NCBI RefSeq assembly: GCF_002973525.1
Contig: NZ_PVEN01000004.1
Coordinates: 310,001 to 374,000 of the forward strand
Reading direction: 5' to 3'
Source: Paraburkholderia sp. BL21I4N1
GTDB taxonomy: Bacteria > Pseudomonadota > Gammaproteobacteria > Burkholderiales > Burkholderiaceae
Length of the DNA: 64,000 bases
Every line of letters starts with the position of its first letter. The first letter of the stretch is position 1. Position numbers and translations under genes: made by a program. Of the stretch, positions 54,048 to 63,444 are shown piece after piece. Below the pieces are notes generated by a model. It was not told the origin of the DNA. It searched no databases and saw only the letters and a program-made list of their open reading frames with translations.

Positions 54048-56750
54048 ATGGACGCCATCCGCAAACCGCCACGCTCGCCCGCGACATCCTCCAGGACGCC
54101 CGCGCCCACTGGCTTCGTCCGGGTGCGCGGCGCACGCGAACACAACCTGAAGAACATCGACGTCGACATTCCCCGCGATGCGCTCGTCGTGTTCACCGGC
54201 GTATCGGGCTCAGGCAAGTCGTCGCTGGCCTTCGGCACGTTGTACGCGGAGGCGCAGCGCCGCTACTTCGAATCGGTCGCTCCGTATGCGCGGCGGCTGA
54301 TCGACCAGGTCGGCGTGCCCGAAGTGGACGCGATCGAAGGGCTGCCGCCCGCGGTCGCGTTACAGCAGCAGCGCGGCACACCGAGCGCGCGTTCGTCGGT
54401 GGGCAGCGTGACCACCTTGTCGAGCCTCGTGCGCATGCTGTACTCGCGCACCGGCGACTACCCGCCGAAACAGCCGATGCTGTTCGCCGAGGACTTCTCG
54501 CCGAACACGGTGCAAGGCGCCTGCCCAAGCTGCCACGGACTTGGCCGCGTGTACGAGGTCACCGAGAAGTCGATGGTGCCGGACGACTCGCTGACCATCC
54601 GCGAGCGCGCGATCGCTGCGTGGCCGCCGGCGTGGCACGGACAGAATCTGCGCGACATTCTGGTGACGCTCGGCTACGACGTCGACACGCCATGGCGTGA
54701 TCTACCGAAGCAGGACCGCGACTGGATTCTGTTCACCGACGAGCAACCGACAGCGCCTGTCTACGCCGGCCTCACGCCGAAGGAAACCCGCGCCGCCCTC
54801 AAACGCAAGGACGAGCCGAGCTACCAGGGCACGTTCACCGGCGCGCGCCGCTACGTGCTGCACACCTTCGCGAACACCCAAAGCGCGCTGATGAAAAAGC
54901 GCGTGTCGCAGTACATGATCGGCAGCGTGTGTCCGGCTTGCCAAGGCAAACGGCTTAAAAAGGAAGCGTTGTCGGTGAAGTTCGCCGGGCTCGATATCGG
55001 CGAGTTTTCGCAGTTGCCGCTAGCGGGGCTGGCGGCGATGCTCAAGCCGATCGCTCGCGGCGAATGGCCGGAGCCTGACGCGGCCGGGAGCGCGGGAAAA
55101 GGCAAAGGCAAAGGCGCGGTACTCAGTGAGCATGCGATGCGCGACGCCATCGACAAAAGAGTCGCCGCCGGCGGCTCGGCGCACAAAATTTCCCGTGACG
55201 TGCGGCGCACGCCGAACCTGTCCGAAGAAAAACGCGTCGCCGCGCAGCGTATTGCCGCCGAACTACTGGAACGGCTGACGACGCTGATCGACCTCGGACT
55301 CGGTTACCTCGCGCTGGAGCGCAGCACGCCGACCCTGTCATCCGGCGAACTGCAGCGCTTGCGGCTGGCGACGCAGTTGTCGTCGCAACTATTCGGCGTG
55401 GTGTATGTGCTCGACGAACCCTCGGCCGGCCTGCATCCCGCCGACGGCGAAGCGCTCTTCACTGCCCTGCAATCGCTGAAGGCGGCGGGCAATTCGCTAT
55501 TCGTCGTCGAACATGATTTGCAGATGATGCGGCGCGCGGACTGGTTGGTCGACGTCGGTCCCGCGGCGGGTGAAGCGGGCGGCCACGTGGTGTACAGCGG
55601 ACCGCCCGCGGGGCTCGCGAAGATCGACGCGTCGCAGACACGCCGGCATCTGTTCGCGCCGCCCTCGCCCGTCGATCGCACGCCACGCGAGACCTCGGGC
55701 TGGCTAAAGCTCGCCGGCATCACGCGCAACAATCTGCATGGCTTGAACGTGGCGTTTCCGCTCGGCTGCCTGACGGCCGTCACGGGCGTATCGGGTTCCG
55801 GCAAGTCGAGTCTGGTGAGCCAGGCGCTGCCCGAACTCGTCGCGAGCCACCTCGGGCGGGTCATCGAAAGCACGGACGACGATGAACTCGACCCCTTGCT
55901 AGCCGACGCCGCGCTACCGACCGGCGGCCATATCGCCGACGGCATGGACGCGTTGCGGCGGCTCGTGCGCGTCGATCAGAAACCGATTGGCCGCACGCCG
56001 CGCTCGAATCTCGCCACTTATACGGGTCTGTTCGACCATGTGCGCAAGCTGTTCGCCGACACGCCGTTGGCGCGCAAACGCCGCTACAACGCGGGCCGCT
56101 TCTCGTTCAACGTCGCCCAGGGCCGCTGCCCGACTTGCGAGGGCGAAGGCTTCGTCAGCGTCGAATTGCTGTTTCTGCCGAGCGTCTATGCGCCTTGCTC
56201 GACCTGTCACGGCACGCGCTACAACACGCAGACGCTGGACGTCACCTGGCGCGATAAAACCATCGCCGAGGTGCTCGACCTGACCGTCGACACCGCCTGC
56301 ACGTTCTTCGCCGACGAACCCGGCGTGATGCGCGCGCTGAGCGTGCTGCGCGACATCGGTCTGGGCTATTTGCGGCTCGGCCAACCCGCCACCGAACTGT
56401 CCGGCGGCGAGGCCCAGCGCATCAAGCTCGCCACCGAATTGCAACGCACGCAACGCGGCGACACGCTGTACATCCTCGACGAGCCGACCACCGGCCTGCA
56501 TCCCGCCGACGTCGACCGTTTGATGGTGCAGTTACAGGGACTCGTGGACGCGGGCAACACCGTCGTGGTCGTCGAACACGATATGCGGGTGGCCGCGCAA
56601 AGCGATTGGGTGATCGACGTCGGGCCCGGCGCGGGCGACGCTGGCGGCACGATCGTCGCGAGCGGCACGCCGTCCGAAGTCGCGCGCACGAAGGATAGCC
56701 GCACGGCCGTTTATCTGCGGCCACTGCTTGAGCGCGTGAAGCCTCTATAA
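54048..56750 (+). CDS. UvrA2-like ABC excinuclease subunit (class II UvrA)
   Basis: A 900-residue ABC ATPase with two UvrA-type nucleotide domains: Walker [14 protein letters not shown] and [13 protein letters not shown], signatures [14 protein letters not shown] and [14 protein letters not shown], and zinc-finger Cys pairs ([32 protein letters not shown]). The N-terminal region between the first Walker A and its Q-loop follows the shorter UvrA2/DrrC type rather than housekeeping UvrA, whose UvrB-binding domain appears reduced. Such paralogues are linked to tolerance of DNA-damaging natural products. No uvrB is nearby. Start ATG 54048. Confidence 0.88.
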   Translation: MDAIRKPPRSPATSSRTPAPTGFVRVRGAREHNLKNIDVDIPRDALVVFTGVSGSGKSSLAFGTLYAEAQRRYFESVAPYARRLIDQVGVPEVDAIEGLPPAVALQQQRGTPSARSSVGSVTTLSSLVRMLYSRTGDYPPKQPMLFAEDFSPNTVQGACPSCHGLGRVYEVTEKSMVPDDSLTIRERAIAAWPPAWHGQNLRDILVTLGYDVDTPWRDLPKQDRDWILFTDEQPTAPVYAGLTPKETRAALKRKDEPSYQGTFTGARRYVLHTFANTQSALMKKRVSQYMIGSVCPACQGKRLKKEALSVKFAGLDIGEFSQLPLAGLAAMLKPIARGEWPEPDAAGSAGKGKGKGAVLSEHAMRDAIDKRVAAGGSAHKISRDVRRTPNLSEEKRVAAQRIAAELLERLTTLIDLGLGYLALERSTPTLSSGELQRLRLATQLSSQLFGVVYVLDEPSAGLHPADGEALFTALQSLKAAGNSLFVVEHDLQMMRRADWLVDVGPAAGEAGGHVVYSGPPAGLAKIDASQTRRHLFAPPSPVDRTPRETSGWLKLAGITRNNLHGLNVAFPLGCLTAVTGVSGSGKSSLVSQALPELVASHLGRVIESTDDDELDPLLADAALPTGGHIADGMDALRRLVRVDQKPIGRTPRSNLATYTGLFDHVRKLFADTPLARKRRYNAGRFSFNVAQGRCPTCEGEGFVSVELLFLPSVYAPCSTCHGTRYNTQTLDVTWRDKTIAEVLDLTVDTACTFFADEPGVMRALSVLRDIGLGYLRLGQPATELSGGEAQRIKLATELQRTQRGDTLYILDEPTTGLHPADVDRLMVQLQGLVDAGNTVVVVEHDMRVAAQSDWVIDVGPGAGDAGGTIVASGTPSEVARTKDSRTAVYLRPLLERVKPL

Positions 56751-57211
56751 ATTTTGCAAAAAACCTTAAAAGCGGCCAGCCGGGCGTCAACGAAATCGGA
56801 GAATCGATCGTTTACAAAAAGATTAGGCGGTTGAATGAGCAGACCAACGCACCGGTAATTAACGAACGTTCGGCCACTTAACAAGAAAATCCTGCTGATG
56901 CGGCAGCGCACAAAATAGGCGCGGTTTGTTCATATCAACTGCGTTGAAGTCGTGATGCGCGAAGCATGAGAAGCGCCGCGGCGAAATGCCCGTGCGACAA
57001 GGCTGACAGGGACCGGAAGAAAAGTATCGGACTGGTTTGAGGGGATGCGAGAAAAACCGAACATCCGTAAGGCAATCGATAAATTTTATTCAAACACTCT
57101 GTTCAAATGTTGGCGTGTGCCGTTAAAGCAACAAACAACCCGTGAGCTGCATCAGCTGCTGGTGCAAAACGGGGACCGAGGCAGATAATCGGTTTGTAAA
57201 GGAGAAAGATC
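56751..57211. other. Intergenic region
   Basis: About 460 bp between the UvrA2-like gene and the small gene at 57212. It is less GC-rich than the genes around it. No tRNA, hairpin terminator or credible ORF was seen. Confidence 0.4.
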
Positions 57212-57361
57212 ATGGATGCCAAACCACCGAAGATTCCGACCCCGGACAAAGTTTTTAGCCCGGATCCGGAACCCGCTGGCGTCGAGTTTCTGGGTGCGGA
57301 ACTGCCGGAGCACGTGCGCGCCTTTTTCGACGAACAACGAAAGTCGTGCGACTCGAAGTAA
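57212..57361 (+). CDS. Small protein of 49 residues
   Basis: An ATG preceded by AAGGAG at ideal spacing (7 bases) starts a 49-residue acidic/proline-rich product (MDAKPPKIPTPDKVFSPDPE, continuing to FFDEQRKSCDSK). No signal peptide or membrane helix. The strong ribosome binding site and non-random composition favour a real gene of unknown function, despite the short length. Confidence 0.6.
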   Translation: MDAKPPKIPTPDKVFSPDPEPAGVEFLGAELPEHVRAFFDEQRKSCDSK

Positions 57362-57651
57362 TGAGTCAATGGCGCGATGCAGCATCGGGGTCCGCGCGTT
57401 CGGCGCGCGGCACGGGCAAGCACGCGCTTCGTGACGGGTTTCACACTCGGCGGCTAATGCGGGCTAAAGCCGTTTGAGTCCGACGCTTGGGCGATGCCCG
57501 GCGTCTGTTTCTGCTCGCCATCAAGCTTTAATCCGCGCCACGACTTGCGTTGTTTCGCACACCGCTTTTCGCCAATGAATACGTCCGCAATGCCGGGCAT
57601 CGTCTATTCTTCTGGTTTTTCTTTCGCGGCTCTCCGGCCATCCCCTCCCTC

Positions 57652-58248
57652 ATGAATCGTTCGTCTCGCTTTGGCGCGCTCTGTGCGCTGACGTTGTTCG
57701 CCGCGCTTGCATTCACGTCTGCTCCCGCTGCCGCGGATGGCGACGATACGGCGCTCACCAATCTGATCGCGCTGGCGTCGCAGCGCCTTGCACTGGCGGA
57801 ACCGGTCGCGCGCTGGAAGTGGGCGAATCATCAGGCGATCACCGATACGCCGCGCGAAAACGCACTCCTCGCCGATGTGGAGAAACGCGCCGCTGCCGCC
57901 AATGTCGACCCGGCGTTCGCCCACGCGTTCTTCCAGGATCAGATCGACGCGAGCAAGGACGTGCAGAACGCGCTGTTTGCGAACTGGCGTGCCACGCAAG
58001 CACCGCAAGGGCCGGCGCCGGATCTCGCCACCTCGACGCGGCCGCAACTGGACCGGCTGACGCAATCGCTGGTGGCCGGCCTCGCGCGCGTGCAACCGCT
58101 GCGCTCGGCGCCGGATTGTCCGTCGCGCGTCGCGCAAGCATTGGCCAACTGGAAATCGCTGACACGCTACGACTCGGCCCGCTCGGGCGCGCTGACTCGC
58201 GCGCTGGGTCATGTGTGCGAGACGGGTGGTGTAGGCGCGACAGGTTGA
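57652..58248 (+). CDS. Secreted chorismate mutase (AroQ gamma class)
   Basis: A 198-residue protein with a signal peptide ending near APAAADG, followed by an all-helical AroQ-gamma domain: LTNLIALASQRLALAEPVARWKW..., DTPRENALLADVEKRAAAANVD, AHAFFQDQIDASKDVQNALF. The mature enzyme would convert chorismate to prephenate in the periplasm or outside. The start ATG 57652 is chosen since it begins the typical charged n-region; the frame extends 34 codons upstream without support. Confidence 0.85.
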   Translation: MNRSSRFGALCALTLFAALAFTSAPAAADGDDTALTNLIALASQRLALAEPVARWKWANHQAITDTPRENALLADVEKRAAAANVDPAFAHAFFQDQIDASKDVQNALFANWRATQAPQGPAPDLATSTRPQLDRLTQSLVAGLARVQPLRSAPDCPSRVAQALANWKSLTRYDSARSGALTRALGHVCETGGVGATG

Positions 58249-58295
58249 GCGGCGCGGCGTGACCGAACGCCGCCCGGCTCAACCGGCTGAATGAG

Positions 58296-59447
58296 TTAAG
58301 CGAGACTCGCTGCGGACGCGCCGCTCGTCACGCTCAACGGCATCACCCGCAGACCGCGCGCGAGGTGACTCTGGAGGATGCGGTAGGTCGACAGTTCAAA
58401 GGGCCCCGCGACGCTCGACGCATGCAAATCCGCCGCCTGCGCGAGCGAAGTCGCATGGCCCACGTAGCGCCAGCGATCGACCACATGAAACGCGCGCGAT
58501 TGCGACTCTTCGTCGCGTTCCTCGAAAACGATCGGGCCTTGAAACGGCCAGGGCGCGTCTGCCGGATCGCTTTTCGCGACGCGCGGCACGCGGTTGTGAC
58601 CGGGACGCAAGGTCGCGATCCACTGCGCTTCCGCCAGCATGGCGCCTAGCTCACCGCCGGTTGCGCGCCACTCGACGCGCCGCACCTGCTGCGCAAGCCG
58701 CATATCTTTCGACGAGCGCCGTTCGCCGGTCAGATGCGAGCGCAAGCGTTGACGCACCCGCACGCTTCGTCCGACATACAGCGGCAGATCCTCTTCCCCA
58801 TAGAACGCGTAGACACCGCACCCGGCCGGCGCGCTGTCCAGCAAGTCTTCGGTGATGTCACCGGCGAGCCGGTAGCGACGTGTGGTGCGCTCGATCTGGG
58901 CGCGCAATACATCGAGCGGCACGAGGCCATGCAGGCGCTGCCAGAACTGCCAGATCAGGTCGGCGTCGGCGAGTGCGCGGTGGCGGTCGGACGGCACCAG
59001 CGCATGACGCTCGACCAAAGCATCCAGCCCATGACGCTTTTCCGCCGGAAACAACGCGCGCGACAAACGCACCGTGCACAGCACGTCCGGATCGAACGCC
59101 AGGCCGGCACGGCGAAACTCACCGCGCAGAAAGCCGCGATCGAAACTCGCGTTATGAGCGACGAACAGCTTGCCGTTCAGGCGCTCGAACAAGGCCGGTG
59201 CAATCGCGTCGAAGGTCGGCGCGCCGCGCACCATGGCGTTAGTGATACCGGTGAGTTGCTGGATGAAGGACGGGATCGGCTGCTGGGGGTCGACGAGACT
59301 GCTCCAGCGCGACACGCCGGCGGGTCCGATTTCGACCACGCCGACTTCGGTAATGCGATGCTCGCTGGTCGAGCCGCCGGTGGTTTCAAGGTCGACGAAA
59401 ACGATCGGGCCATCCAGGGCCGGCTCCGACAAAAACTGTTCAGACAT
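58296..59447 (-). CDS. DNA polymerase III epsilon-like exonuclease fused to a GIY-YIG endonuclease domain
   Basis: A 383-residue protein. Residues ~10-180 form a DEDDh 3'-5' exonuclease (IVFVDLETTGG; HNASFDRGFL; HRALADADLIWQ). Residues ~205-290 form a GIY-YIG nuclease domain (GCGVYAFYGEEDLPLYVGRS, VRQRLRSHL) like that of UvrC and Cho. The order matches the ExoIX/Cho-like fusions found in many proteobacteria, with a presumed role in nucleotide excision repair. The ATG at 59447 fits the exonuclease start; upstream codons are not conserved in style. About 340 bp follow upstream without a gene. Confidence 0.9.
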   Translation of the reverse strand: MSEQFLSEPALDGPIVFVDLETTGGSTSEHRITEVGVVEIGPAGVSRWSSLVDPQQPIPSFIQQLTGITNAMVRGAPTFDAIAPALFERLNGKLFVAHNASFDRGFLRGEFRRAGLAFDPDVLCTVRLSRALFPAEKRHGLDALVERHALVPSDRHRALADADLIWQFWQRLHGLVPLDVLRAQIERTTRRYRLAGDITEDLLDSAPAGCGVYAFYGEEDLPLYVGRSVRVRQRLRSHLTGERRSSKDMRLAQQVRRVEWRATGGELGAMLAEAQWIATLRPGHNRVPRVAKSDPADAPWPFQGPIVFEERDEESQSRAFHVVDRWRYVGHATSLAQAADLHASSVAGPFELSTYRILQSHLARGLRVMPLSVTSGASAASLA

Positions 59448-59721
59448 GGAAAGGGATACTTTGGACGCGTGACTTTGCGGCAAGTATGCACCAGTTGGCT
59501 GTCCTGTACCCGGGTTGCATCGAATGAAATGTGTTGAGCGGCAGGACGGTGCGCGACATTTCACGGCGCTTTGCGTGACCGATAAAATCCACCGCGATTA
59601 TATTTTTCGTATAAACGCTGTCGCGGCCAAAAAAGCGCTGCGCATTGAATTTATTTAACTGGGCACGACCGTCCGAACTGGATAGTTAATCCAGTCCTGT
59701 TTGCCGACGATGATGCAGGTT

Positions 59722-59755
59722 AAAAAAGCCCTCGCTTTCGTGCGAGGGCTTTTTT
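59722..59755 (-). terminator. Rho-independent terminator of the cold-shock gene
   Basis: AAAAAAGCCCTCGC and GCGAGGGCTTTTTT form a perfect hairpin with A and T flanks, 35 bp past the cold-shock protein stop on the minus strand. It may also act on the plus strand. Confidence 0.9.
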
Positions 59756-59790
59756 GCGATCAACTACGCGTTACGGACGTGCGCGGCGTC

Positions 59791-59994
59791 TTACAGCGGC
59801 TGGATATTCGCAGCCTGCTTGCCCTTCGGGCCGGCCTTGACGTCGAACGAGACGCGCTGGTTTTCCTTCAGCGACTTGAAGCCGTCTGCGCGAATCTCCG
59901 AGAAGTGCGCGAACAGATCTTCGCCGCCCGAATCCGATGTGATGAAGCCAAAGCCCTTAGCATCGTTGAACCATTTGACGATACCAGTTTCCAT
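59791..59994 (-). CDS. Cold-shock protein (CspA family)
   Basis: A 67-residue RNA-binding OB-fold protein with the RNP1 motif KGFGFIT and the RNP2-like DLFAHFSEI. It acts as an RNA chaperone. Downstream terminator 35 bp away. Its upstream region is AT-rich and gene-free to 60435 (441 bp), and may contain a long 5' leader as in cspA genes; no leader motif could be confirmed. Confidence 0.96.
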   Translation of the reverse strand: METGIVKWFNDAKGFGFITSDSGGEDLFAHFSEIRADGFKSLKENQRVSFDVKAGPKGKQAANIQPL

Positions 59995-60435
59995 GTTCCA
60001 GTTTCCCTCGATGATTTATAAAAATCGGGCAATGCCCTCAATCCGAATATCACTGCCAAACTATCCGCCGTGGATTATTTCTGACAACCCATCTGGAATC
60101 AGACCGGTTACGTGAATTCAGCTTTGCCGTTATACGGGGGACGAAGAATCGTCGTCAAGCGAATTTTTGATATTCGTTTAGCTAGCAACACGCTATGCGT
60201 AACGCAAACCGCATCGGCAATGTTTATCGCATATCTCAGTAAATACCGAATAAATTTCACGTCAATATTACTTACTCGACGAGCCGACATGCAAAATGGC
60301 GGGAAAAATTTCTACACACCACCCATTTGTGTAACAAATGATGTTTTTAGTAAGTGTTTTTCCGACTTGTTGCGCCACACTCCCGTCAGCATCATTGAAA
60401 TGAGTAAATGCTGTGATGCAGATCAGGAGAATGTC
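59995..60435. other. AT-rich divergent region upstream of the cold-shock gene
   Basis: This 441-bp region is much richer in A and T than its surroundings. It should contain the cold-shock promoter and leader on the minus strand and the promoter of the small plus-strand gene at 60436. No RNA gene was recognised. Confidence 0.45.
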
Positions 60436-60699
60436 ATGCTGTTGAATGAAATCCGTCGGTTTGTCGCCTGGCTTACGCGGTCGCACGTCAGGGCCGCAGA
60501 CGGTCAGTGCGAGGCGCGCGCGGAAATGACAGGCTCCTCCACTTTCCGACCCGATCCTGTGTTTCCTGTCTGGCACGGCGATCACTGGCAGAACCTGCTG
60601 TCGTCGCCCATGGATGCCCGCCGCTACGTAATGGAAGACTGGAGCGTGCCGGCCACCATCGAGTCGGATCTGACTGACGGCGCGATGCCCGCGCACTAA
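60436..60699 (+). CDS. Small hypothetical protein, 87 residues
   Basis: An ATG at 60436 is preceded by AGGAGA at good spacing. The product (MLLNEIRRFVAWLTRSHVRA...) has an amphipathic N-terminus and a Trp-containing C-terminal half (WHGDHWQNLLSSPMDARRYVMEDWSVP). The frame is open 108 codons further upstream, but that part is AT-rich with atypical composition, so it is left out. Function unknown; no signal peptide. Confidence 0.6.
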   Translation: MLLNEIRRFVAWLTRSHVRAADGQCEARAEMTGSSTFRPDPVFPVWHGDHWQNLLSSPMDARRYVMEDWSVPATIESDLTDGAMPAH

Positions 60700-60727
60700 C
60701 CGACGCGCATTCACGCTCCGTCGGACG

Positions 60728-60811
60728 AAAAAAAAGCGCGACTGGGAAGTCGCGCCGACAAAGGTTTGGAGATCTTTTTCGTCAACGAAAAAGTCTGCTT
60801 CGGAAAGCAGA
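60728..60811 (-). ncRNA. Candidate minus-strand small RNA
   Basis: On the minus strand, a -10-like TATACT at 60823-60818 would start an ~85-base transcript that folds into three consecutive perfect hairpins (60811-60794, 60793-60774, 60755-60736). The last one is GCGCGACT-tccc-AGTCGCGC followed by eight T residues, ideal as a rho-independent terminator. No gene lies on this strand for it to terminate. No -35 consensus is visible, so the promoter is weakly supported. Confidence 0.4.
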
Positions 60812-61228
60812 AATTCCAGTATAGCGGCTGAGAAGACGCCGATTATTTACACAATCGACAATCATCTATTTCATTCGCAACAACAATCCTTTTTTACGAA
60901 TTATCTCGTTGTTTTTTGCATCGATTACTGTCGCAAATGAGCAACGCCAATCACGCCGACTCGCTTCCCTCATTCCACGAATAACGCCAACGGCCTTTAT
61001 CTATAAGGCTCTCCCGGCATTCTCACATCGTTTCCGATCGCGTAATAATTTATTGCGGAAATCGGAATGTCCATGGCGTAACCCGTCTCTCTACACTTTG
61101 CGTAACCGGAAACCAGCGCGTTTTTGTTCCGCGCGCATCTCACACGGATTACGCCTCTCGCAGCGGCCCGCGTGAAGGTCTCCCTAAAGCCTGGGTTCAA
61201 CGCCCACTCTCGCTCTCGGAGTTACAAG

Positions 61229-62380
61229 ATGATGAAGAAGACACTCATGGTCGCTGCCCTCACGGGCGTTTTTGCAACGGCTGCGCAAGCTCAAAGCAGC
61301 GTTACGCTGTACGGCTTGATCGACGCCGGCATCACCTATACGAACAACCAGCACGGCCATAGCAACTGGCAGGAAACCAGCGGTTCGGTGAACGGCAGCC
61401 GTTGGGGCCTGCGCGGCGCTGAAGATCTGGGTGGCGGTCTCAAGGCCATCTTCACGTTGGAAAACGGCTTCGGTATCAATGACGGCACGCTGAAACAAGG
61501 TGGTCGCGAATTCGGCCGTCAAGCGTTCGTCGGTCTCGCGAGCGACCAGTTCGGCGCCGTGACGCTCGGCCGTCAATACGACAGCATGGTCGACTACGTC
61601 GGTCCGCTGGCGCTGACCGGCACGCAATACGGCGGCACGCAGTTCGCGCACCCGTTCGACAACGACAACCTGAACAACTCGTTCCGTGTGAACAACTCGG
61701 TCAAGTATCAGAGCGTCAACTACGGCGGCTTCAAGTTCGGCGCGTTGTACGGCTTCTCGAACCAGGCTGACGGCTTCGCGAACAACCGCGCGTACAGCGC
61801 TGGTGCATCGTATAACTGGGGCGGCCTGAACATCGCTGCCGCTTACCTGCAACTGAACAGCAACGGCGCGACCGGCGCAGCGGCTGCATTCAATTCGGGT
61901 GGCGCGGTGTCGAGCGACAACACGTTCTTTGCTGGCCGTCAGCAAACGTGGGGCGCGGGTGCGAACTACGCGTTCGGCCCGGCAACGGTCGGCCTGGTGT
62001 ATTCGCAAACCAACCTGTCGGGTCTGGCTGGCATCGGCGCAGGCGCGTCGGGCCAATCGGCTGGTATCGGCGGCTTCGGCGGCGACAGCGCTCACTTCCA
62101 GAACTTTGAAGCGAACGCCCGTTACGCTCTGACGCCGGCAGTGAGCATCGCCGGTTCGTACACGTACACCAAGGCAAGCCTGGCCGGTACGCGTCCGCAC
62201 TGGAACCAGTTCAACCTGCAAACCGCGTACGCGCTGTCCAAGCGTACCGACGTGTATCTGCAAGGCGAATACCAGCAAGTCAACGACGGCGCGATCGTCG
62301 ACGCCGACATCAACGGTCTGGCTGCTTCGGGCAACAACAAGCAAGTGGCTGTCACCGCGGGTCTGCGTCACCGCTTCTAA
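61229..62380 (+). CDS. Gram-negative porin
   Basis: A 383-residue trimeric beta-barrel porin. The signal peptide (MMKKTLMVAALTGVFATAAQA) is followed by QSSVTLYGLIDAGI, the common start of Burkholderia-type porins, and the last residue is Phe (LRHRF) as needed for outer membrane assembly. The alternating pattern of aromatic and polar residues over the length fits 16 strands; the PEFG-like loop motif is not present. GGAG is 7 bases before the ATG at 61229. It has its own terminator. Confidence 0.95.
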   Translation: MMKKTLMVAALTGVFATAAQAQSSVTLYGLIDAGITYTNNQHGHSNWQETSGSVNGSRWGLRGAEDLGGGLKAIFTLENGFGINDGTLKQGGREFGRQAFVGLASDQFGAVTLGRQYDSMVDYVGPLALTGTQYGGTQFAHPFDNDNLNNSFRVNNSVKYQSVNYGGFKFGALYGFSNQADGFANNRAYSAGASYNWGGLNIAAAYLQLNSNGATGAAAAFNSGGAVSSDNTFFAGRQQTWGAGANYAFGPATVGLVYSQTNLSGLAGIGAGASGQSAGIGGFGGDSAHFQNFEANARYALTPAVSIAGSYTYTKASLAGTRPHWNQFNLQTAYALSKRTDVYLQGEYQQVNDGAIVDADINGLAASGNNKQVAVTAGLRHRF

Positions 62381-62406
62381 AGCGGCAGGCAGGTCTCGTA
62401 GTATCG

Positions 62407-62433
62407 AAGGCGCCGTTCGCGGCGCCTTTTTTT
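62407..62433 (+). terminator. Rho-independent terminator of the porin gene
   Basis: AAGGCGCCG-ttcg-CGGCGCCTTTTTTT forms a hairpin with a UUCG-type loop, ~27 bp after the porin stop. Confidence 0.92.
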
Positions 62434-62516
62434 ATGCCGCGGCGCAGGCGTATTAGGGCTCTGTCACGATCGCATCTCTAGTGCCAAGCGCTTGCGACAA
62501 GGTGGCGGCCCAGCCA

Positions 62517-63086
62517 TTAGCCGCCGATGTCCGGCGGCGGATACGTGACGTTCAAGATGTCGATCGGCTGCGGGCCGGCAGGCGTGTACAACGTGACGGT
62601 ATCGCCGATTTTCGCCTTGATCAGCGCGCGTGCCACCGGCGAGATCCAACTCACGTAGCCGATATCCAGATCGACCTCGTCAACGCCGACAATGGTCACG
62701 ACATGATCCTCGCCATCTTCGGTCGCATACTCGACGGTCGCGCCGAAGAACACCTGATCGACGTTCTCCTGCTTGCTACTGTCGACCACTTCCGCGAGGT
62801 CCAGACGCTTGGTCAGAAAACGGATGCGCCGGTCGATCTCGCGCAACCGACGCTTGCCGTAGATGTAATCGCCGTTTTCCGAGCGATCGCCGTTCGACGC
62901 CGCCCACGACACCAGCTTGACCACCTCGGGCCGCGCAACGTCGATCAGATGCAGCAGTTCGTCACGCATGCGCCGATAGCCGGCGGGCGTGATGTAGTTT
63001 TTGGTACCCGCCGGCACATCCGGCTGAGCGACGTCGAGATCGTCGTCATTCTCTTCGCTCGACTCTTTGACAAAGGCCTTGTTCAT
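62517..63086 (-). CDS. greB: Transcription elongation factor GreB
   Basis: A 189-residue protein that stimulates RNA polymerase to cleave backtracked transcripts. The N-terminal coiled coil carries the acidic tip within SWAASNGDRSENGDYIYGKRRLREIDRRIRFL, and the C-terminal FKBP-like domain is in VDEVDLDIGYVSWISPVARAL. The length and the NGDRSENGDY pattern distinguish it from GreA. An acidic N-terminal extension (SSEENDDDLDV) is present. Start at 63086 is preferred to the ATG six bases upstream. Confidence 0.94.
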   Translation of the reverse strand: MNKAFVKESSEENDDDLDVAQPDVPAGTKNYITPAGYRRMRDELLHLIDVARPEVVKLVSWAASNGDRSENGDYIYGKRRLREIDRRIRFLTKRLDLAEVVDSSKQENVDQVFFGATVEYATEDGEDHVVTIVGVDEVDLDIGYVSWISPVARALIKAKIGDTVTLYTPAGPQPIDILNVTYPPPDIGG

Positions 63087-63187
63087 GATCATCCGTTGAC
63101 TGCAGCAAACGACTGCCTATCAAGGGTACACGATCATGACCATGAGACAAATCGCAGTTACACCCTTCCCTTTTTCAAAACCTTTGC

Positions 63188-63202
63188 TATAATCTCGTTT
63201 CT
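63188..63202 (+). promoter_or_regulatory. -10 element and discriminator of tRNA-Arg promoter
   Basis: TATAATCTCGTTTCT is identical over 15 bases to the segment at 51700-51714 before tRNA-Thr. The TATAAT lies 13-18 bases before the first tRNA-Arg. No clear -35 hexamer is seen. Confidence 0.6.
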
Positions 63203-63206
63203 GCGT

Positions 63207-63283
63207 GCGGCTGTAGCTCAGATGGATAGAGTACTTGGCTACGAACCAAGGGGTCGTGGGTTCGAATCCTGCCAGCCGCACCA
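63207..63283 (+). tRNA. tRNA-Arg (anticodon ACG), copy 1
   Basis: A 77-base cloverleaf with acceptor stem GCGGCTG/CAGCCGC, the D-arm TAGCTCAGATGGATAGAG, the anticodon ACG in GGCTACGAACC, the TTCGAAT T-arm and an encoded CCA. The ACG anticodon is a substrate for A34-to-inosine editing to read CGU, CGC and CGA. Confidence 0.97.
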
Positions 63284-63292
63284 CTTATTCGA

Positions 63293-63314
63293 GGGCCTCC
63301 CTCCCGGGAGGCCC
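63293..63314 (+). terminator. Hairpin after tRNA-Arg copy 1
   Basis: GGGCCTCCC-tccc-GGGAGGCCC is a perfect 9-bp stem; the T run after it is poor (TTACGTTTT), so read-through to the second tRNA copy is likely. Confidence 0.55.
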
Positions 63315-63362
63315 TTACGTTTTACCCAGTTTCATTGCAGTAATGCATCACCTGTTTAGCGT

Positions 63363-63439
63363 GCGGCTGTAGCTCAGATGGATAGAGTACTTGGCTACGA
63401 ACCAAGGGGTCGTGGGTTCGAATCCTGCCAGCCGCACCA
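63363..63439 (+). tRNA. tRNA-Arg (anticodon ACG), copy 2
   Basis: Identical in all 77 positions to the copy at 63207, including CCA, 79 bp further on. The two genes form a tandem array, probably one transcript. Confidence 0.97.
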
Positions 63440-63444
63440 CCTAT

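Noticed and set aside
60112..60435. Long upstream extension of the small protein gene at 60436
   Set aside because: AT-rich with atypical composition, no ribosome binding site at the first ATG, whereas a good site precedes 60436.
63207..63439. A CRISPR-like or mobile repeat of two 77-base units
   Set aside because: The units are complete identical tRNA-Arg genes with CCA ends, only two copies, 79 bp apart.
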